Source of the DNA: Nitrospira sp.
Lineage (GTDB): Bacteria > Nitrospirota > Nitrospiria > Nitrospirales > Nitrospiraceae
Assembly: GCA_029194675.1 (NCBI GenBank)
Contig: JARFXP010000001.1
Coordinates: forward strand, 1,232,501 to 1,296,500
Length of the DNA stretch: 64,000 nucleotides
Direction: 5' to 3'
Shown here: piece by piece, positions 25,800-34,771 of the stretch
How positions within the stretch are numbered: position 1 is the first letter of the stretch
How the letters are laid out: every line of letters starts with the position of its first letter
Notes under the pieces: model-generated
Databases searched by the model: none
What the model was told of the DNA's origin: nothing
Seen by the model: only the letters and a program-made list of their open reading frames with translations
Translations under genes and position numbers: made by a program

Positions 25800-26183
25800 C
25801 TACCTTTGCGCAGTCACCCGTCGATCCCCGAAGCCGGTGACTTTCCATTTCCCCTTCTGTTCCTTGACGAGGTCCGCATAATATTGGTGCATTACTGGTG
25901 TGCGCGCGGGGTGTCTAACCAAACGGATGTTCGTTGCGTCTTCGTTACGTTCGAGAATCCAAGCGTCCACACGGGCGATACCATCTTTTCCAATGATGCA
26001 GTCGGCCACTTCCAATTCGCGTAGGAACTGAACTCGGTACTGAGCGAAGGCCTTTCCAAACACCTCGTTGGGGTTGCGCACAGAAGCCAGGACCGTCTGG
26101 CGAATGGCCTCAAGTTCTGGCGTATCAATTTCTAGTATTCCTGAATGCAACTGAAACTTTGCCGTCAATGGTTTTTCGTTCAT
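25800..26183 (-). CDS. Small protein downstream of the T6SS effector; candidate immunity protein
   Basis: 127 residues from MNEKPLTAKFQLHSGILEID, soluble and without signal peptide. The middle (VFGKAFAQYRVQFLRELEVADCIIGKDGIARVDAWILERN) and the end (QYYADLVKEQKGKWKVTGFGDR) might form an NTF2/SnoaL-like cone fold, but I cannot assign a family. It is the next gene after the DUF4150-metallopeptidase effector on the same strand, 129 bases apart, which is the normal place for a cognate immunity gene. A cytoplasmic inhibitor would imply a cytoplasmic target of the toxin. I chose the ATG at 26183; a longer start is 48 bases upstream. Confidence 0.6.
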   Translation of the reverse strand: MNEKPLTAKFQLHSGILEIDTPELEAIRQTVLASVRNPNEVFGKAFAQYRVQFLRELEVADCIIGKDGIARVDAWILERNEDATNIRLVRHPARTPVMHQYYADLVKEQKGKWKVTGFGDRRVTAQR

Positions 26184-26312
26184 ACAATGTTCTCTGGTTA
26201 CAGGCTTCCTTGCGTCGTTGGTATTACCCAAACAATGATAAAGAACAAAGAATTAGGCAAACGTCCTGGCTCACTAAGCTGTTTAACCAAGCGACCACGT
26301 TTTTTATACCTA

Positions 26313-27302
26313 TCAAGGGCATTTGAATTGTTTCGGATCGATTCTTTTAACATTCTCTAGTCTCTGTGGACCGGGCATTTTGTCCCCCTCCTTGGCCTTC
26401 CTCCATACTCCGCTGTCTTTCACCATCGCACCATCTGCTGATTTAGTTGTGATTCCAAGTGGATACTCGGCATGCAACATATCGTATATGGCTTTGGTAT
26501 CCACAACAGTTTTACCGCTGGGGTCAAGTTTTCTAAATTTTGGTTCGCCGCGAAGGCCCCGGGCGATCGCCCATTCTTCCCCTTTTGTGTATGCCTCCAT
26601 CTCCTTGGCCTCCAAACTCATTGATGCGGGTTGCTCCGTATGCAGTACCTCGTGATAGACAGTTTGAGCAGCTCCTACACAATCAGTGTTCGCTGAGATG
26701 ACCACCTTATTTCCATTCGCAGAACCTCCCCATTCAGCGGTATTTGATACCCATTTCCCCTTTTTGTAGATTTGATCATCAAAAAACACCTTGGCCTTTG
26801 TCACTCTTAGCTTCTGCGCTTTCTTGACAACCTCCTTATCTTTTTTGCACAGAATCCTCAGCAAGCAATTCATGTCCCATTTGCTTTTGGACAATCCCCC
26901 TTGTCTTACACCTGATAGGTTCACCGTATTCAGGTGATTATGAAACATCTTGTCGGTCAGGCGGCAGGCACCCTTCCCTTCGAGTTTTACATCAAACGAG
27001 AACGTGATCCAGGTCGCTTCTTTTATGAAGGTACCAGACGCAATGCCGCCAACAGTGCCAGCCTCATCTCCCGTACTCTTACTGAATTCGGACCCGTAGT
27101 TGGCGCACGTATTACCCCCGTCTGCCGCAATCGTGGTTGTCCCTTTTGCCAAATCGCTAGACATAGCGATGTTGGGATAAGAAATTGGCACGGGCCCGCC
27201 TGGCGATGGAGTTTTACAGACGTCAGGGATTGTTGCTTGAGAAATACCGTTGCTGCCTTTGTGGCAGAGGGTTAGGTTATTGACGTTGATCGTGACCGGC
27301 AT
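26313..27302 (-). CDS. T6SS effector: DUF4150 (PAAR-like) domain fused to an HEVLH metallopeptidase-like toxin
   Basis: 329 residues. Residues 1-130 are a DUF4150 PAAR-like tip domain: MPVTINVNNLTLCHKGSNGI, PDVCKTPSPGGPVPISYPN, STGDEAGTVGG and TDKMFHNHLN. From about residue 135 a different domain follows, containing TVYHEVLHTEQ with a zinc-type HEVLH motif at 217-221 and several glutamates at 231-243 that could be the third ligand. The end is KAIYDMLHAEYPLG and a basic tail. I infer a toxin loaded on the VgrG spike. The start at 27302 is the family N-terminus (PVTINVN). It stands at the distal end of the T6SS operon, four bases after the ketosynthase-like gene. Confidence 0.78.
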   Translation of the reverse strand: MPVTINVNNLTLCHKGSNGISQATIPDVCKTPSPGGPVPISYPNIAMSSDLAKGTTTIAADGGNTCANYGSEFSKSTGDEAGTVGGIASGTFIKEATWITFSFDVKLEGKGACRLTDKMFHNHLNTVNLSGVRQGGLSKSKWDMNCLLRILCKKDKEVVKKAQKLRVTKAKVFFDDQIYKKGKWVSNTAEWGGSANGNKVVISANTDCVGAAQTVYHEVLHTEQPASMSLEAKEMEAYTKGEEWAIARGLRGEPKFRKLDPSGKTVVDTKAIYDMLHAEYPLGITTKSADGAMVKDSGVWRKAKEGDKMPGPQRLENVKRIDPKQFKCP

Positions 27303-27306
27303 GGCA

Positions 27307-28377
27307 TCATTCCTCGGAAGCAACGTATTGTCTCAACAGTGCTGCTCCACGGAGGGGGGTGCGCGCACTACTGCTCCAAGACAAAGTAACCGATCCTTTG
27401 GCGTATCGGCGGTTCCAAGCTGCGAGGGGTAGCGCAAGGGCGAGGGGACCGGAGGCGGCACCCACATCTCCCCAACATTCGGCGGGGGCGGTAAAACTGC
27501 CGGGATCGTCGAAATATTCGCGAGTTCGACAGATGGTGAAGCCGTATTCGTCGGCGCGGTACGTTTCGCCGTTGAAGTCGCAGTAGCTGTGTGCCACAGG
27601 GTACCTGGAATTAAGGACGCCCCGAAACGCGGCGGTGAGGCCCTCGCCAATACACACAGTCTGTGTGCCCATGAGTTTCAGTTCCTGTGCAGTTGCTACG
27701 GCCAATAGTTCGGCCAGCGGCGGGAGGCCGAGGCGGCGGGCCGTCGCGCCGGTGGTGACGAGGCAGAAGCCCGCGCCTTCGCCTGGCGTGAAGCCCCAAC
27801 TGTAATTCACGGAGTGAAGGCGTCCGCCGAAATCAATGGCCTCCAGCCGTTCCAGATCCAGCCATGAGTCCGCGCCGCCGACGAGGCAGAGGAAAGCTTC
27901 GCCTCGACGCAACTGGAGGCACGCGTTTTCGAGGGCGAGTAGTCCGCCCGCATGGCCGTCCAGGACCATCTCGATGGGAGGATCTGTGGGACTAAACCCT
28001 GTCCCAATGGCGAAGCGGTCGAGAATGTTCTGTCGCCGGGTCGAGTCGGGAATGTTTTCCACCGAAAGGGCGAGATGGACAGATATCTGACGACGCAGGG
28101 CATGGAATTGGGCTGCGAGTGGATGCAGAGCTTCCTGCGCGGCATCCACGGCGAGGGTGACGATACGATCGGCGAGCGGGAGGGTCTCATCCAGCCACTC
28201 GGCACGGGCTACGACCATCGGTTCGCCATGCTTGTCGATCATAAACGGGTGTTCGGCGTAGGCGGAGATGCCGCAACGCACGGCAGCGGCGGCGGCCAGC
28301 ACCGAACGGCCCACGGGTGTCTGCGCGCCGGCGCCGACGATGTAAAAGGCCTCATCTGAAAGTGTCGGTGCGTTCAT
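27307..28377 (-). CDS. Ketosynthase-like protein of T6SS tip clusters, catalytic cysteine absent
   Basis: 356 residues with a thiolase/beta-ketoacyl-synthase fold: FYIVGAGAQTPVGRSVLAAA at the start, LVGGADSWLDLERLEAID and FTPGEGAGFCLV in the middle. Where active synthases have a DTACSSS-type nucleophile loop this one reads LDGHAGGLLALENACLQL, so the cysteine is missing. Such proteins occur with DUF2169 and DUF4150 genes in T6SS loci; their role is unknown and is probably structural or chaperone-like. The reading frame extends far upstream through the DUF2169 gene on the same strand, but the ATG at 28377 fits the family and follows DUF2169 by four bases. Confidence 0.75.
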   Translation of the reverse strand: MNAPTLSDEAFYIVGAGAQTPVGRSVLAAAAAVRCGISAYAEHPFMIDKHGEPMVVARAEWLDETLPLADRIVTLAVDAAQEALHPLAAQFHALRRQISVHLALSVENIPDSTRRQNILDRFAIGTGFSPTDPPIEMVLDGHAGGLLALENACLQLRRGEAFLCLVGGADSWLDLERLEAIDFGGRLHSVNYSWGFTPGEGAGFCLVTTGATARRLGLPPLAELLAVATAQELKLMGTQTVCIGEGLTAAFRGVLNSRYPVAHSYCDFNGETYRADEYGFTICRTREYFDDPGSFTAPAECWGDVGAASGPLALALPLAAWNRRYAKGSVTLSWSSSARTPLRGAALLRQYVASEE

Positions 28378-28381
28378 CGGA

Positions 28382-29419
28382 CTAGACGGCAAGTTCGGCC
28401 TCCGATTCCTCTTGCGCTCCGAGCGGCAAGCGTTTCTTCTCGATGACGACAGTTTCCTTGAGCGTGTAGAGAGTGTGGTGGCAAGGCAAAGCGGTCTGCC
28501 AAACCATAATGAGGCGGCGTTCCTCTGGTTCGATGATGACGGTGTGGAGTTGACCGCGATGGTGCGTAGTGCCGCCGTCGATGCTGGTGCTAAAGCCGAG
28601 ACTGACCCTGGGCAGTCGGAAGCGCAGGGTTCCTTCCGCGCTGAGGTTGACGAGTACGACTTCCTCGCCGCCTTGAAGGAAGCCGTTGACCTGCTGGTCA
28701 ACCGGGGCGCAACGGAAATAGGCGTCTTGAAAATCTCTCGGGACAAGGGGCTGGCGCTCCTTTTGCCAGGCATCATCGTAGGTACCGGCAAGTTTGGCGC
28801 GCGACTGCCAGTCGCACGGGATGGGGCCAAAGCCGGCGGGGCTGAGCTTGGCCTTGGGATTACGGACGGGTTCGCCGACATACTCGCAGTTGGGGACTGG
28901 TTGGCCAGAGACCGGGGCGCGACCGACTCCCACGGGATTCTCTGGGTCACGGTGAGCATTCTCCTCCGCGGCCAAGAGACCACCCAGTGCGCGTTCGTAG
29001 CAGATGGGCATTTTGACGAACGGGCACGGCCGGCTGGTGGAAAAGCCAAATAAGCCTTTCTTCCAAGTGCGATCACCTACGATGTGCAGACGCTTCATCA
29101 CTGGTCCCACCTGCCAGCCCACATCTGCGAACGGTGCAGGTTGCCCGCCTGGGGCGTGAGCATGAGCGTGAACAATCACGTCCGTGCCGGGCTTGGTGCG
29201 GACCAGATCCATGTCGTAACGCAGGCTGCTCCGGCCAGGCTCGCCGAAAAACTTCGGCGCAAGGCAAACGTCTTCCTGCTCTTCAGCTACCACGACCTGC
29301 TCGTCGCCTTTTATGAAAAAGGTCGCGCGTACCGCAACAATCCAAATCTCCGCGCCTTCGGCGTCACGCACGAACGCGCGATCGGCCTTGAAACGGGTTT
29401 GGTTATTGATAGCCCACAT
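28382..29419 (-). CDS. DUF2169 family T6SS adaptor-like protein
   Basis: 345 residues: MWAINNQTRFKADRAFVRDAEGAEIWIVAVRATFF, PCPFVKMPICYERALGG, GFGPIPCDWQSRAKLAGTYDDAWQKERQPLVPRDF and the C-terminal MVWQTALPCHHTLYTLKETVVIEKK. These are hallmark DUF2169 segments. From memory, DUF2169 proteins act as adaptors that help load PAAR-type effectors on VgrG; the context here (between DUF6484/VgrG and a DUF4150 effector) agrees. No signal peptide, so cytoplasmic. Confidence 0.85.
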   Translation of the reverse strand: MWAINNQTRFKADRAFVRDAEGAEIWIVAVRATFFIKGDEQVVVAEEQEDVCLAPKFFGEPGRSSLRYDMDLVRTKPGTDVIVHAHAHAPGGQPAPFADVGWQVGPVMKRLHIVGDRTWKKGLFGFSTSRPCPFVKMPICYERALGGLLAAEENAHRDPENPVGVGRAPVSGQPVPNCEYVGEPVRNPKAKLSPAGFGPIPCDWQSRAKLAGTYDDAWQKERQPLVPRDFQDAYFRCAPVDQQVNGFLQGGEEVVLVNLSAEGTLRFRLPRVSLGFSTSIDGGTTHHRGQLHTVIIEPEERRLIMVWQTALPCHHTLYTLKETVVIEKKRLPLGAQEESEAELAV

Positions 29420-29427
29420 GGGTCACG

Positions 29428-29931
29428 TCAGTTGATTTGGACATTGCCGCCGCGAATCCGATTTGTGCCGGATGCGCGATTGAGCACTTCGGTTCCACGG
29501 ATGCGCACGCTCCCATCGGCGAGGAGTTGGATGCTCGCCTTGCCGCAGCGAATGACGATCTCCTTGTGAGCCGTCAGTGTGAGGGTCTCACCATCGATTT
29601 GCACGTTATCCGGCGTCCCATTCCTCGACAGAATTTGATTCAGCAAAGCGGCGCCGTCCGTATCGAGTCGCTGGAGGAAACCCATGACGATCGGCTTTTC
29701 AGGGTCTCCCTCTTCGAACATGAGCACCACGTTGCGCATGGCATCACACGGTTCAATCTTGACGATCGAGCGAGCCATCAACATCCGATCAGTCGGATTG
29801 GACGGATAGTCCACGAACGGCAGGCCTGAGCCCTCCGTCTTTGCAATCACACCGATCACCACGCCGTTGATAAGCCGAGCTGACTCATTGTGTTCCAATA
29901 GCTCCACCGACGTTTCGCCTTGCCGTTCCAT
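29428..29931 (-). CDS. DUF6484 protein, VgrG-associated
   Basis: 167 residues: LINGVVIGVIAKTEGSGLPFVDYPSNP, then VLMFEEGDPEKPIVMGFLQ and a beta-rich end, KEIVIRCGKASIQLLADGSVRIRGTEVLNRASGTNRIRGG. The VxGxIxG barrel and the repeating beta end resemble the gp5/VgrG OB fold and needle, so it may be a spike-like accessory. It lies one base after the vgrG stop and nine bases before DUF2169. Confidence 0.75.
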   Translation of the reverse strand: MERQGETSVELLEHNESARLINGVVIGVIAKTEGSGLPFVDYPSNPTDRMLMARSIVKIEPCDAMRNVVLMFEEGDPEKPIVMGFLQRLDTDGAALLNQILSRNGTPDNVQIDGETLTLTAHKEIVIRCGKASIQLLADGSVRIRGTEVLNRASGTNRIRGGNVQIN

Positions 29932-29932
29932 G

Positions 29933-32098
29933 TCAGTTCTCCACGATTTTCTGCGCTTTCATGGTGATGGTGCCGCTGCCTTTGATGTTAATGTTGTTGC
30001 CGTTGATCGTGATGTCGCCGTTACTTTTCATCGTAATGGATGCGCTGCCGGTCTTGATCGTGATCTGATCGCCGGCGTTGAGTGTCATGTTCTTTCCGGC
30101 CGAGATCGTGACATTGTTACCCGCTGTGATGCCCACATCCTTGCTGGCTTTCTCCGTGATGCTGCCACCCGCGTCTACTGACTTGTTGGCGCCCACCTTC
30201 TCACTGCTCAACGCTCCCACCACCACCATCTTCGCTCCACCGATCTCTTCTGCCTTGGCGCCCGCCACCGTCTCGTTCATGGCCGCCCCGACGCTGATTT
30301 GATAGGCCGCGCCGATGCTGAGCGCCTTGGCCAAGGTGATGGTTTCCGCCGATGCCATTTGGACGGTCTCGGTTTCGTTTCCTGCCACCGTCAGCACCAT
30401 GTTGCCGCCGATGGTCTCCGCATGGTTCGCGCCCACTGTGATCGTTTTGTTCGCGCCGACCGTCTCACTCTGATCGACCCCCACCGTCTTGGTCCGACTG
30501 TTGGTCACGGAGAGTGTTTCGTCATGGCCGACCGTCTGGTTCTTGTCGTTCTCGATCGCAATCGTCCAATCCTTCTGGGCGTGGAGATAAATCTCTTCGC
30601 TCCCCTTCCCGTCTTCGAAGCGGATCTCGTTGAACCCGCCGCCGGTGGAACTGTTGGACTTGATCGTGCTCTTGGTCTTCTCGGAGGGCAGCGGATAGGG
30701 CGGCATGTTGTCGGCGTTGTACACCCGTCCTGTAATGATCGGCTGGTCGGGATCTCCTTCCAGAAACTCCACCAGGACTTCTTGCCCGATCCGCGGGATG
30801 AACATGGCGCCCCAGCTCGCGCCGGCCCAGACCTGTGCGACCCGCACCCAGCAGGAACTCTTCTCGTCGTGGGCGCCTTCGCGGTCCCAATGGAACTGGA
30901 CCTTCACGCGTCCGTGCTTGTCCGTGTAGATTTCCTCACCCGAGGGACCGACGACGATCGCGGTCTGCGGGCCTTCGAGCCTCGGCCTCAGCGTTCTACA
31001 GGCGGGACGGAATGGCACGTCGGCGGGGATGCACTGAAACTCATTGTGGTAGGGCGGCTCGTTCGCCACATTGGCCGCCGCCTCGGCTCCGAGCACCTGC
31101 GGCTGGTTCCCCTTGTGCGTCACTTTCAGAGTCAGGTATTCGCGATTCAAATCGGACCTGTGATATTGCGCCAATGTGAAGCGATACCCCGGGATGACCC
31201 GGCAACAATCGCTCCGACCCGACCCCACCTGTCTGATCGACTGGGCTTCTTCCAGCCGTACCTTCGCCAATGGGGTTCGCTCGCTGCTGTCCCGGCATTC
31301 ACCGAGGTAGTCGTAGGCTTCCAATTTGCCGTCGGTTTTGGCCTGTGCGTCTCCCGTGATGTTCAGGCGCGGTTTTTCGAAATCGAAATCCTTAAGCTTC
31401 ACCGCCCCGCATCGGATCTGCCGATGGTAGCGGAAGTCCGAGATATGCTCCTCACCTGGGACGCCGGCGGTCGCCGGGGCGTGATACACAATGGATGAGG
31501 CGCCTGATGGCATCGCGTAGGCCGACGGGTCGTCGCCCATGACCAGAACATGATTCGTCTCACTGTGCTCGAAGTAGTACCAGATCCCGTACTGTTCCAT
31601 GAGCCGGCTGATGAATTGCAAATCTGATTCGCCGTACTGGACGCAGTAGGTCCGTGCCTTGTAACGGCCCATGTTCAGCGCGAACCGGAATTGATTGGCG
31701 GTCTGGCCCGCATCGAGGAGGACCTGTTTGATGATGTCCGGGATCGTCTTCTCCTGGAATATGCGGCAGTTGGCTCGAAGCCCGAGTTTCCAGATCGCCG
31801 GCACCACCTCGGCTCGATAGAGAGCCCATTTGCCCTCTTTCCCCGTTTGTTCGAAGAGGCTGACCAGTCCGTGAACAAAGCGCGTCCCCTTGGTCCCTCG
31901 GGCGGTGAGCAGCGCCGGCTGGCCGACGATCTGATCGAAATCGATCTTCTGGTCCGACGAGGCCAAGTCCAGGCTGAAGCGAAAGATTTCGGAGAGGCCT
32001 TCGCTGCCTTCGAACCGAACGATTCTGAACTTCTCCGCCGGGTAGGCGCCGGCCTTGAAGACATGCGGCGCTTCCGTCTGCGTATCGACGATCGGCAT
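29933..32098 (-). CDS. vgrG: VgrG spike protein (TssI)
   Basis: 721 residues. The gp27-like base (residues about 1-380) contains FRIVRFEGSEGLSEIFRFSL, RKYCVQYGESD-type YCVQYGESDLQFISRLMEQYGIWYYFEH and the hinge. The OB fold follows: RVKVQFHWDREGAHDEKSSCWVRVAQ and PRIGQEVLVEFLEGDPDQPIITG. The C-terminus is a long needle of repeats (VGANKTITVGANHAETIGGN, GNNVTISAGKNMTLNAGDQI) with no added toxin domain, so effectors must ride as PAAR-type cargo. It follows clpV by five bases. Confidence 0.95.
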   Translation of the reverse strand: MPIVDTQTEAPHVFKAGAYPAEKFRIVRFEGSEGLSEIFRFSLDLASSDQKIDFDQIVGQPALLTARGTKGTRFVHGLVSLFEQTGKEGKWALYRAEVVPAIWKLGLRANCRIFQEKTIPDIIKQVLLDAGQTANQFRFALNMGRYKARTYCVQYGESDLQFISRLMEQYGIWYYFEHSETNHVLVMGDDPSAYAMPSGASSIVYHAPATAGVPGEEHISDFRYHRQIRCGAVKLKDFDFEKPRLNITGDAQAKTDGKLEAYDYLGECRDSSERTPLAKVRLEEAQSIRQVGSGRSDCCRVIPGYRFTLAQYHRSDLNREYLTLKVTHKGNQPQVLGAEAAANVANEPPYHNEFQCIPADVPFRPACRTLRPRLEGPQTAIVVGPSGEEIYTDKHGRVKVQFHWDREGAHDEKSSCWVRVAQVWAGASWGAMFIPRIGQEVLVEFLEGDPDQPIITGRVYNADNMPPYPLPSEKTKSTIKSNSSTGGGFNEIRFEDGKGSEEIYLHAQKDWTIAIENDKNQTVGHDETLSVTNSRTKTVGVDQSETVGANKTITVGANHAETIGGNMVLTVAGNETETVQMASAETITLAKALSIGAAYQISVGAAMNETVAGAKAEEIGGAKMVVVGALSSEKVGANKSVDAGGSITEKASKDVGITAGNNVTISAGKNMTLNAGDQITIKTGSASITMKSNGDITINGNNINIKGSGTITMKAQKIVEN

Positions 32099-32103
32099 GG
32101 TGC

Positions 32104-34743
32104 TTACCCTTGCGCCATCGCGACTGCCTGGCGCTCCGAGAACACGAGATTGAAATCGCCGTTCGGAGTCAGCGTTAAACTCAACCGGTCCGGCAGACGT
32201 CCCTCGCCCATGCGTGAGAGAATCTCCGTCGAGATCCGCGGAAGGAGGGATCCCTGCATGATATGGTCAATGTTGCGCGCGCCGGTTTCGACTTCGATGC
32301 AGCGCTGCACGATCTGCTCGACCACGGCCGGCTCGTAGTCAAAGCTCATCCGGTGGCTCTCCATGAGCCGCTGCACCAGACGGCTCAGCTTCAGCTCGAC
32401 AATCATCTTCATGGCACCGGCATCGATGGGATAGAAGGGCACGATGGTCATGCGCGCCAGGAGCGCCGGCTTGAAATGCCGGCTCAGCAGCGGCCTGATG
32501 GCCCCGGTTACCTCTTCCGGTGTCGGCCTCCTCGCACCTCCACAGAGTTGGAGGATCATGTCCGATCCCAGATTGCTCGTCATGAAGATCACGGTGTTCT
32601 TGAAATCGATGACGCGACCCTCGCCGTCCGCCAACATGCCCTTGTCGAACACCTGATAGAAGATGTTCATCACTTCCGATTCGGCCTTTTCGACCTCGTC
32701 CAGGAGCACGACAGAATAGGGCCGTTGCCGAATCGCCTCGGTCAGCACGCCGCCTTCGCCATAGCCGACATAGCCGGGCGGCGAGCCGATCAATCGGGAG
32801 ACCGTGTGCTTTTCCTGGAACTCCGACATGTTCAATGTAACGACGAAGCGCTCGCCGCCGAAGAGGGCTTCTGCCACAGCCAGTCCTGTTTCCGTTTTTC
32901 CCACGCCGCTCGGCCCGACGAACAGAAAGACGCCGATCGGGGTGGCCGGGTTCCCGATGCCCGCTTTCGAGGCCCTGATTCCCCTCGCGATGGCCTCGAT
33001 CGCATGGTCCTGGCCTTTGATTCTGGTCTTCAGGCGCTCGTCCAATTGTAAAATGGTCTGGGCCTCGTCCCTGACCATGCGGCCCACGGGAATGCCGGTC
33101 CAGTCGGACACCACCTCCGCCACGACATCCGTATCCACTTCTATTCTAATGAGCGGATCTTTGCCCTGAACCTTGCGCAGGTCCGCCCTGGTTCGGTCCC
33201 ACTCGGCACGATAATGGTCCACGTCGCGCCCTCCTTCTTCCAGCATTTTCGCCCGCATGGCCAGGACCGATTCAGCCAGCACCTTCTCCTCGTGCCAGCG
33301 TGCCTCCAATTGCTCCACCTCCTGCTTGCGCCGGGCAATCGTCTCGTCGAGTGAACTGATCCGTTCGGGCTCCACCGGAACACCGCTGAGCAGATCCCGT
33401 TGATAGGCTCCCCGTTCCCGTTCGAGCGCCTGGATGATCCGTTCGATGTCCTCCAGACGAGCGGGTTTGCTCGTGAGGCTGATTTTGATGCGCGCCGCAG
33501 CCGTGTCCAGCAGATCGACCGCCTTATCCGGGAGTTGGCGCCCTGAGATGTACCGGCTGGACATGCGTGCGGCCGCGACGACGCCTTCGTCCAGCACTTG
33601 GACCTGATGGGCCTCTTCGTACTTGCTCCGCAAGCCGCGCAACACCAGGATGGCATCCGCTTCGGACGGCTCATCCAGCTTCACGAGCTGGAACCGCCGC
33701 GCCAGCGCTGCATCCTTTTCGAAGTACCTTTTATATTCAGACCAGGTCGTGGCGGCGATCGTGCGCAACTCGCCGCGCGCCAGGGCCGGCTTGAGGAGAT
33801 TGGCGGCATCGCCCATGCCCGCCATGCTGCCGGAGCCAACCAGCATGTGGGCTTCATCGATGAACACAATGATCGGTTTCGCTGAAGCCTTCACCTCGTC
33901 GATGACCGACTTCAGTCGATGTTCAAACTCGCCCCTCACACCGGCGCCGGCCTGGAGCAGACCCAGGTCGAGCGCCAGCATGTCCATATTCCGTAGAAGA
34001 TCCGGCACGTCCCCTTCGACGATCCGTAGGGCCAAGCCTTCGACGACCGCCGTCTTCCCGACTCCTGCCTCGCCGACCACGATCGGATTGTTCTTCCGCC
34101 GGCGCGCCAGGATATCGATCATCTGCCTGATTTCCCGATCCCGTCCGAAGACCGGATCGATGCAGTTGGCGCGCGCCCGCGCTGTGAAGTCTACGGTGAA
34201 GCGCCCCAGTGCCGTTTCCGCTCCCCGACCGGCGGCTTCTCCTCGCGCCGCAGCCTTGGCTGCTTCTCCTTCCGAAGACTTGGCCGTCATGTCGAAGAAC
34301 TTGTGCTTCAGTTCTTCGGCTCGGACCTGTTGCAACAGGTCTTCCCCAAACCCGTAGGCGAATCGACCGAGATCCTGCACCATCGCGAGAAGGAGCGCTC
34401 CGGACCGGATCTCGGATAAATTCAAATCGATCGAGGCGATCAGCCAGGTGTTCTGAAACCACTCGATGAGGCGCGGCGAGAAGACAGGCTTGGCGGTGTT
34501 TCCGGACTTGAATTCTTCCAGGGCGCGTTGCAGGACCTTCTGCAGGTGGGCCGGCTCAATCCCGAAATGGGTGAGGATGACCTGGATGTCGGCGGTTGAG
34601 TCATCCAGCAATTTGAGCAGCATATGCTCGACGGCGACCTCATAATGTGTGCGGGACAGACAGAGACCAGCCGCGGATTCGAGCGATTGGCTGCAGAATC
34701 GATTCAAGCGACGGATCAATGACCGTCTATCCACTCCATCCAT
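32104..34743 (-). CDS. clpV: T6SS sheath-recycling ATPase ClpV (TssH)
   Basis: Hexameric AAA+ protein that takes apart contracted TssBC sheaths. 879 residues from MDGVDRRSLIRRLNRFCSQS; the N-domain recognises TssC. First AAA domain: Walker A GEAGVGKT (224-231) and Walker B IVFIDEAHML. Second: GPSGVGKTETGLAVAEALFG and VVLLDEVEKAESEV. ClpB-type sensor and arginine fingers are present. The frame extends upstream past the ATG at 34743 with no family match, so I use that ATG. It lies 28 bases after tssG. Confidence 0.95.
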   Translation of the reverse strand: MDGVDRRSLIRRLNRFCSQSLESAAGLCLSRTHYEVAVEHMLLKLLDDSTADIQVILTHFGIEPAHLQKVLQRALEEFKSGNTAKPVFSPRLIEWFQNTWLIASIDLNLSEIRSGALLLAMVQDLGRFAYGFGEDLLQQVRAEELKHKFFDMTAKSSEGEAAKAAARGEAAGRGAETALGRFTVDFTARARANCIDPVFGRDREIRQMIDILARRRKNNPIVVGEAGVGKTAVVEGLALRIVEGDVPDLLRNMDMLALDLGLLQAGAGVRGEFEHRLKSVIDEVKASAKPIIVFIDEAHMLVGSGSMAGMGDAANLLKPALARGELRTIAATTWSEYKRYFEKDAALARRFQLVKLDEPSEADAILVLRGLRSKYEEAHQVQVLDEGVVAAARMSSRYISGRQLPDKAVDLLDTAAARIKISLTSKPARLEDIERIIQALERERGAYQRDLLSGVPVEPERISSLDETIARRKQEVEQLEARWHEEKVLAESVLAMRAKMLEEGGRDVDHYRAEWDRTRADLRKVQGKDPLIRIEVDTDVVAEVVSDWTGIPVGRMVRDEAQTILQLDERLKTRIKGQDHAIEAIARGIRASKAGIGNPATPIGVFLFVGPSGVGKTETGLAVAEALFGGERFVVTLNMSEFQEKHTVSRLIGSPPGYVGYGEGGVLTEAIRQRPYSVVLLDEVEKAESEVMNIFYQVFDKGMLADGEGRVIDFKNTVIFMTSNLGSDMILQLCGGARRPTPEEVTGAIRPLLSRHFKPALLARMTIVPFYPIDAGAMKMIVELKLSRLVQRLMESHRMSFDYEPAVVEQIVQRCIEVETGARNIDHIMQGSLLPRISTEILSRMGEGRLPDRLSLTLTPNGDFNLVFSERQAVAMAQG

Positions 34744-34771
34744 AGCGCCCTCTTTCTCAACCTGCACATGC

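Noticed and set aside
27307-29076. A 589-codon minus-strand frame covering both the ketosynthase-like and the DUF2169 region
   Set aside because: The first 230 codons run through the DUF2169 coding sequence in another frame and give low-complexity Ser/Ala/Arg-rich sequence; the real gene starts at 28377.
30299-31498. A 399-codon plus-strand frame inside vgrG
   Set aside because: It is antisense to a well-conserved VgrG and has no family match.
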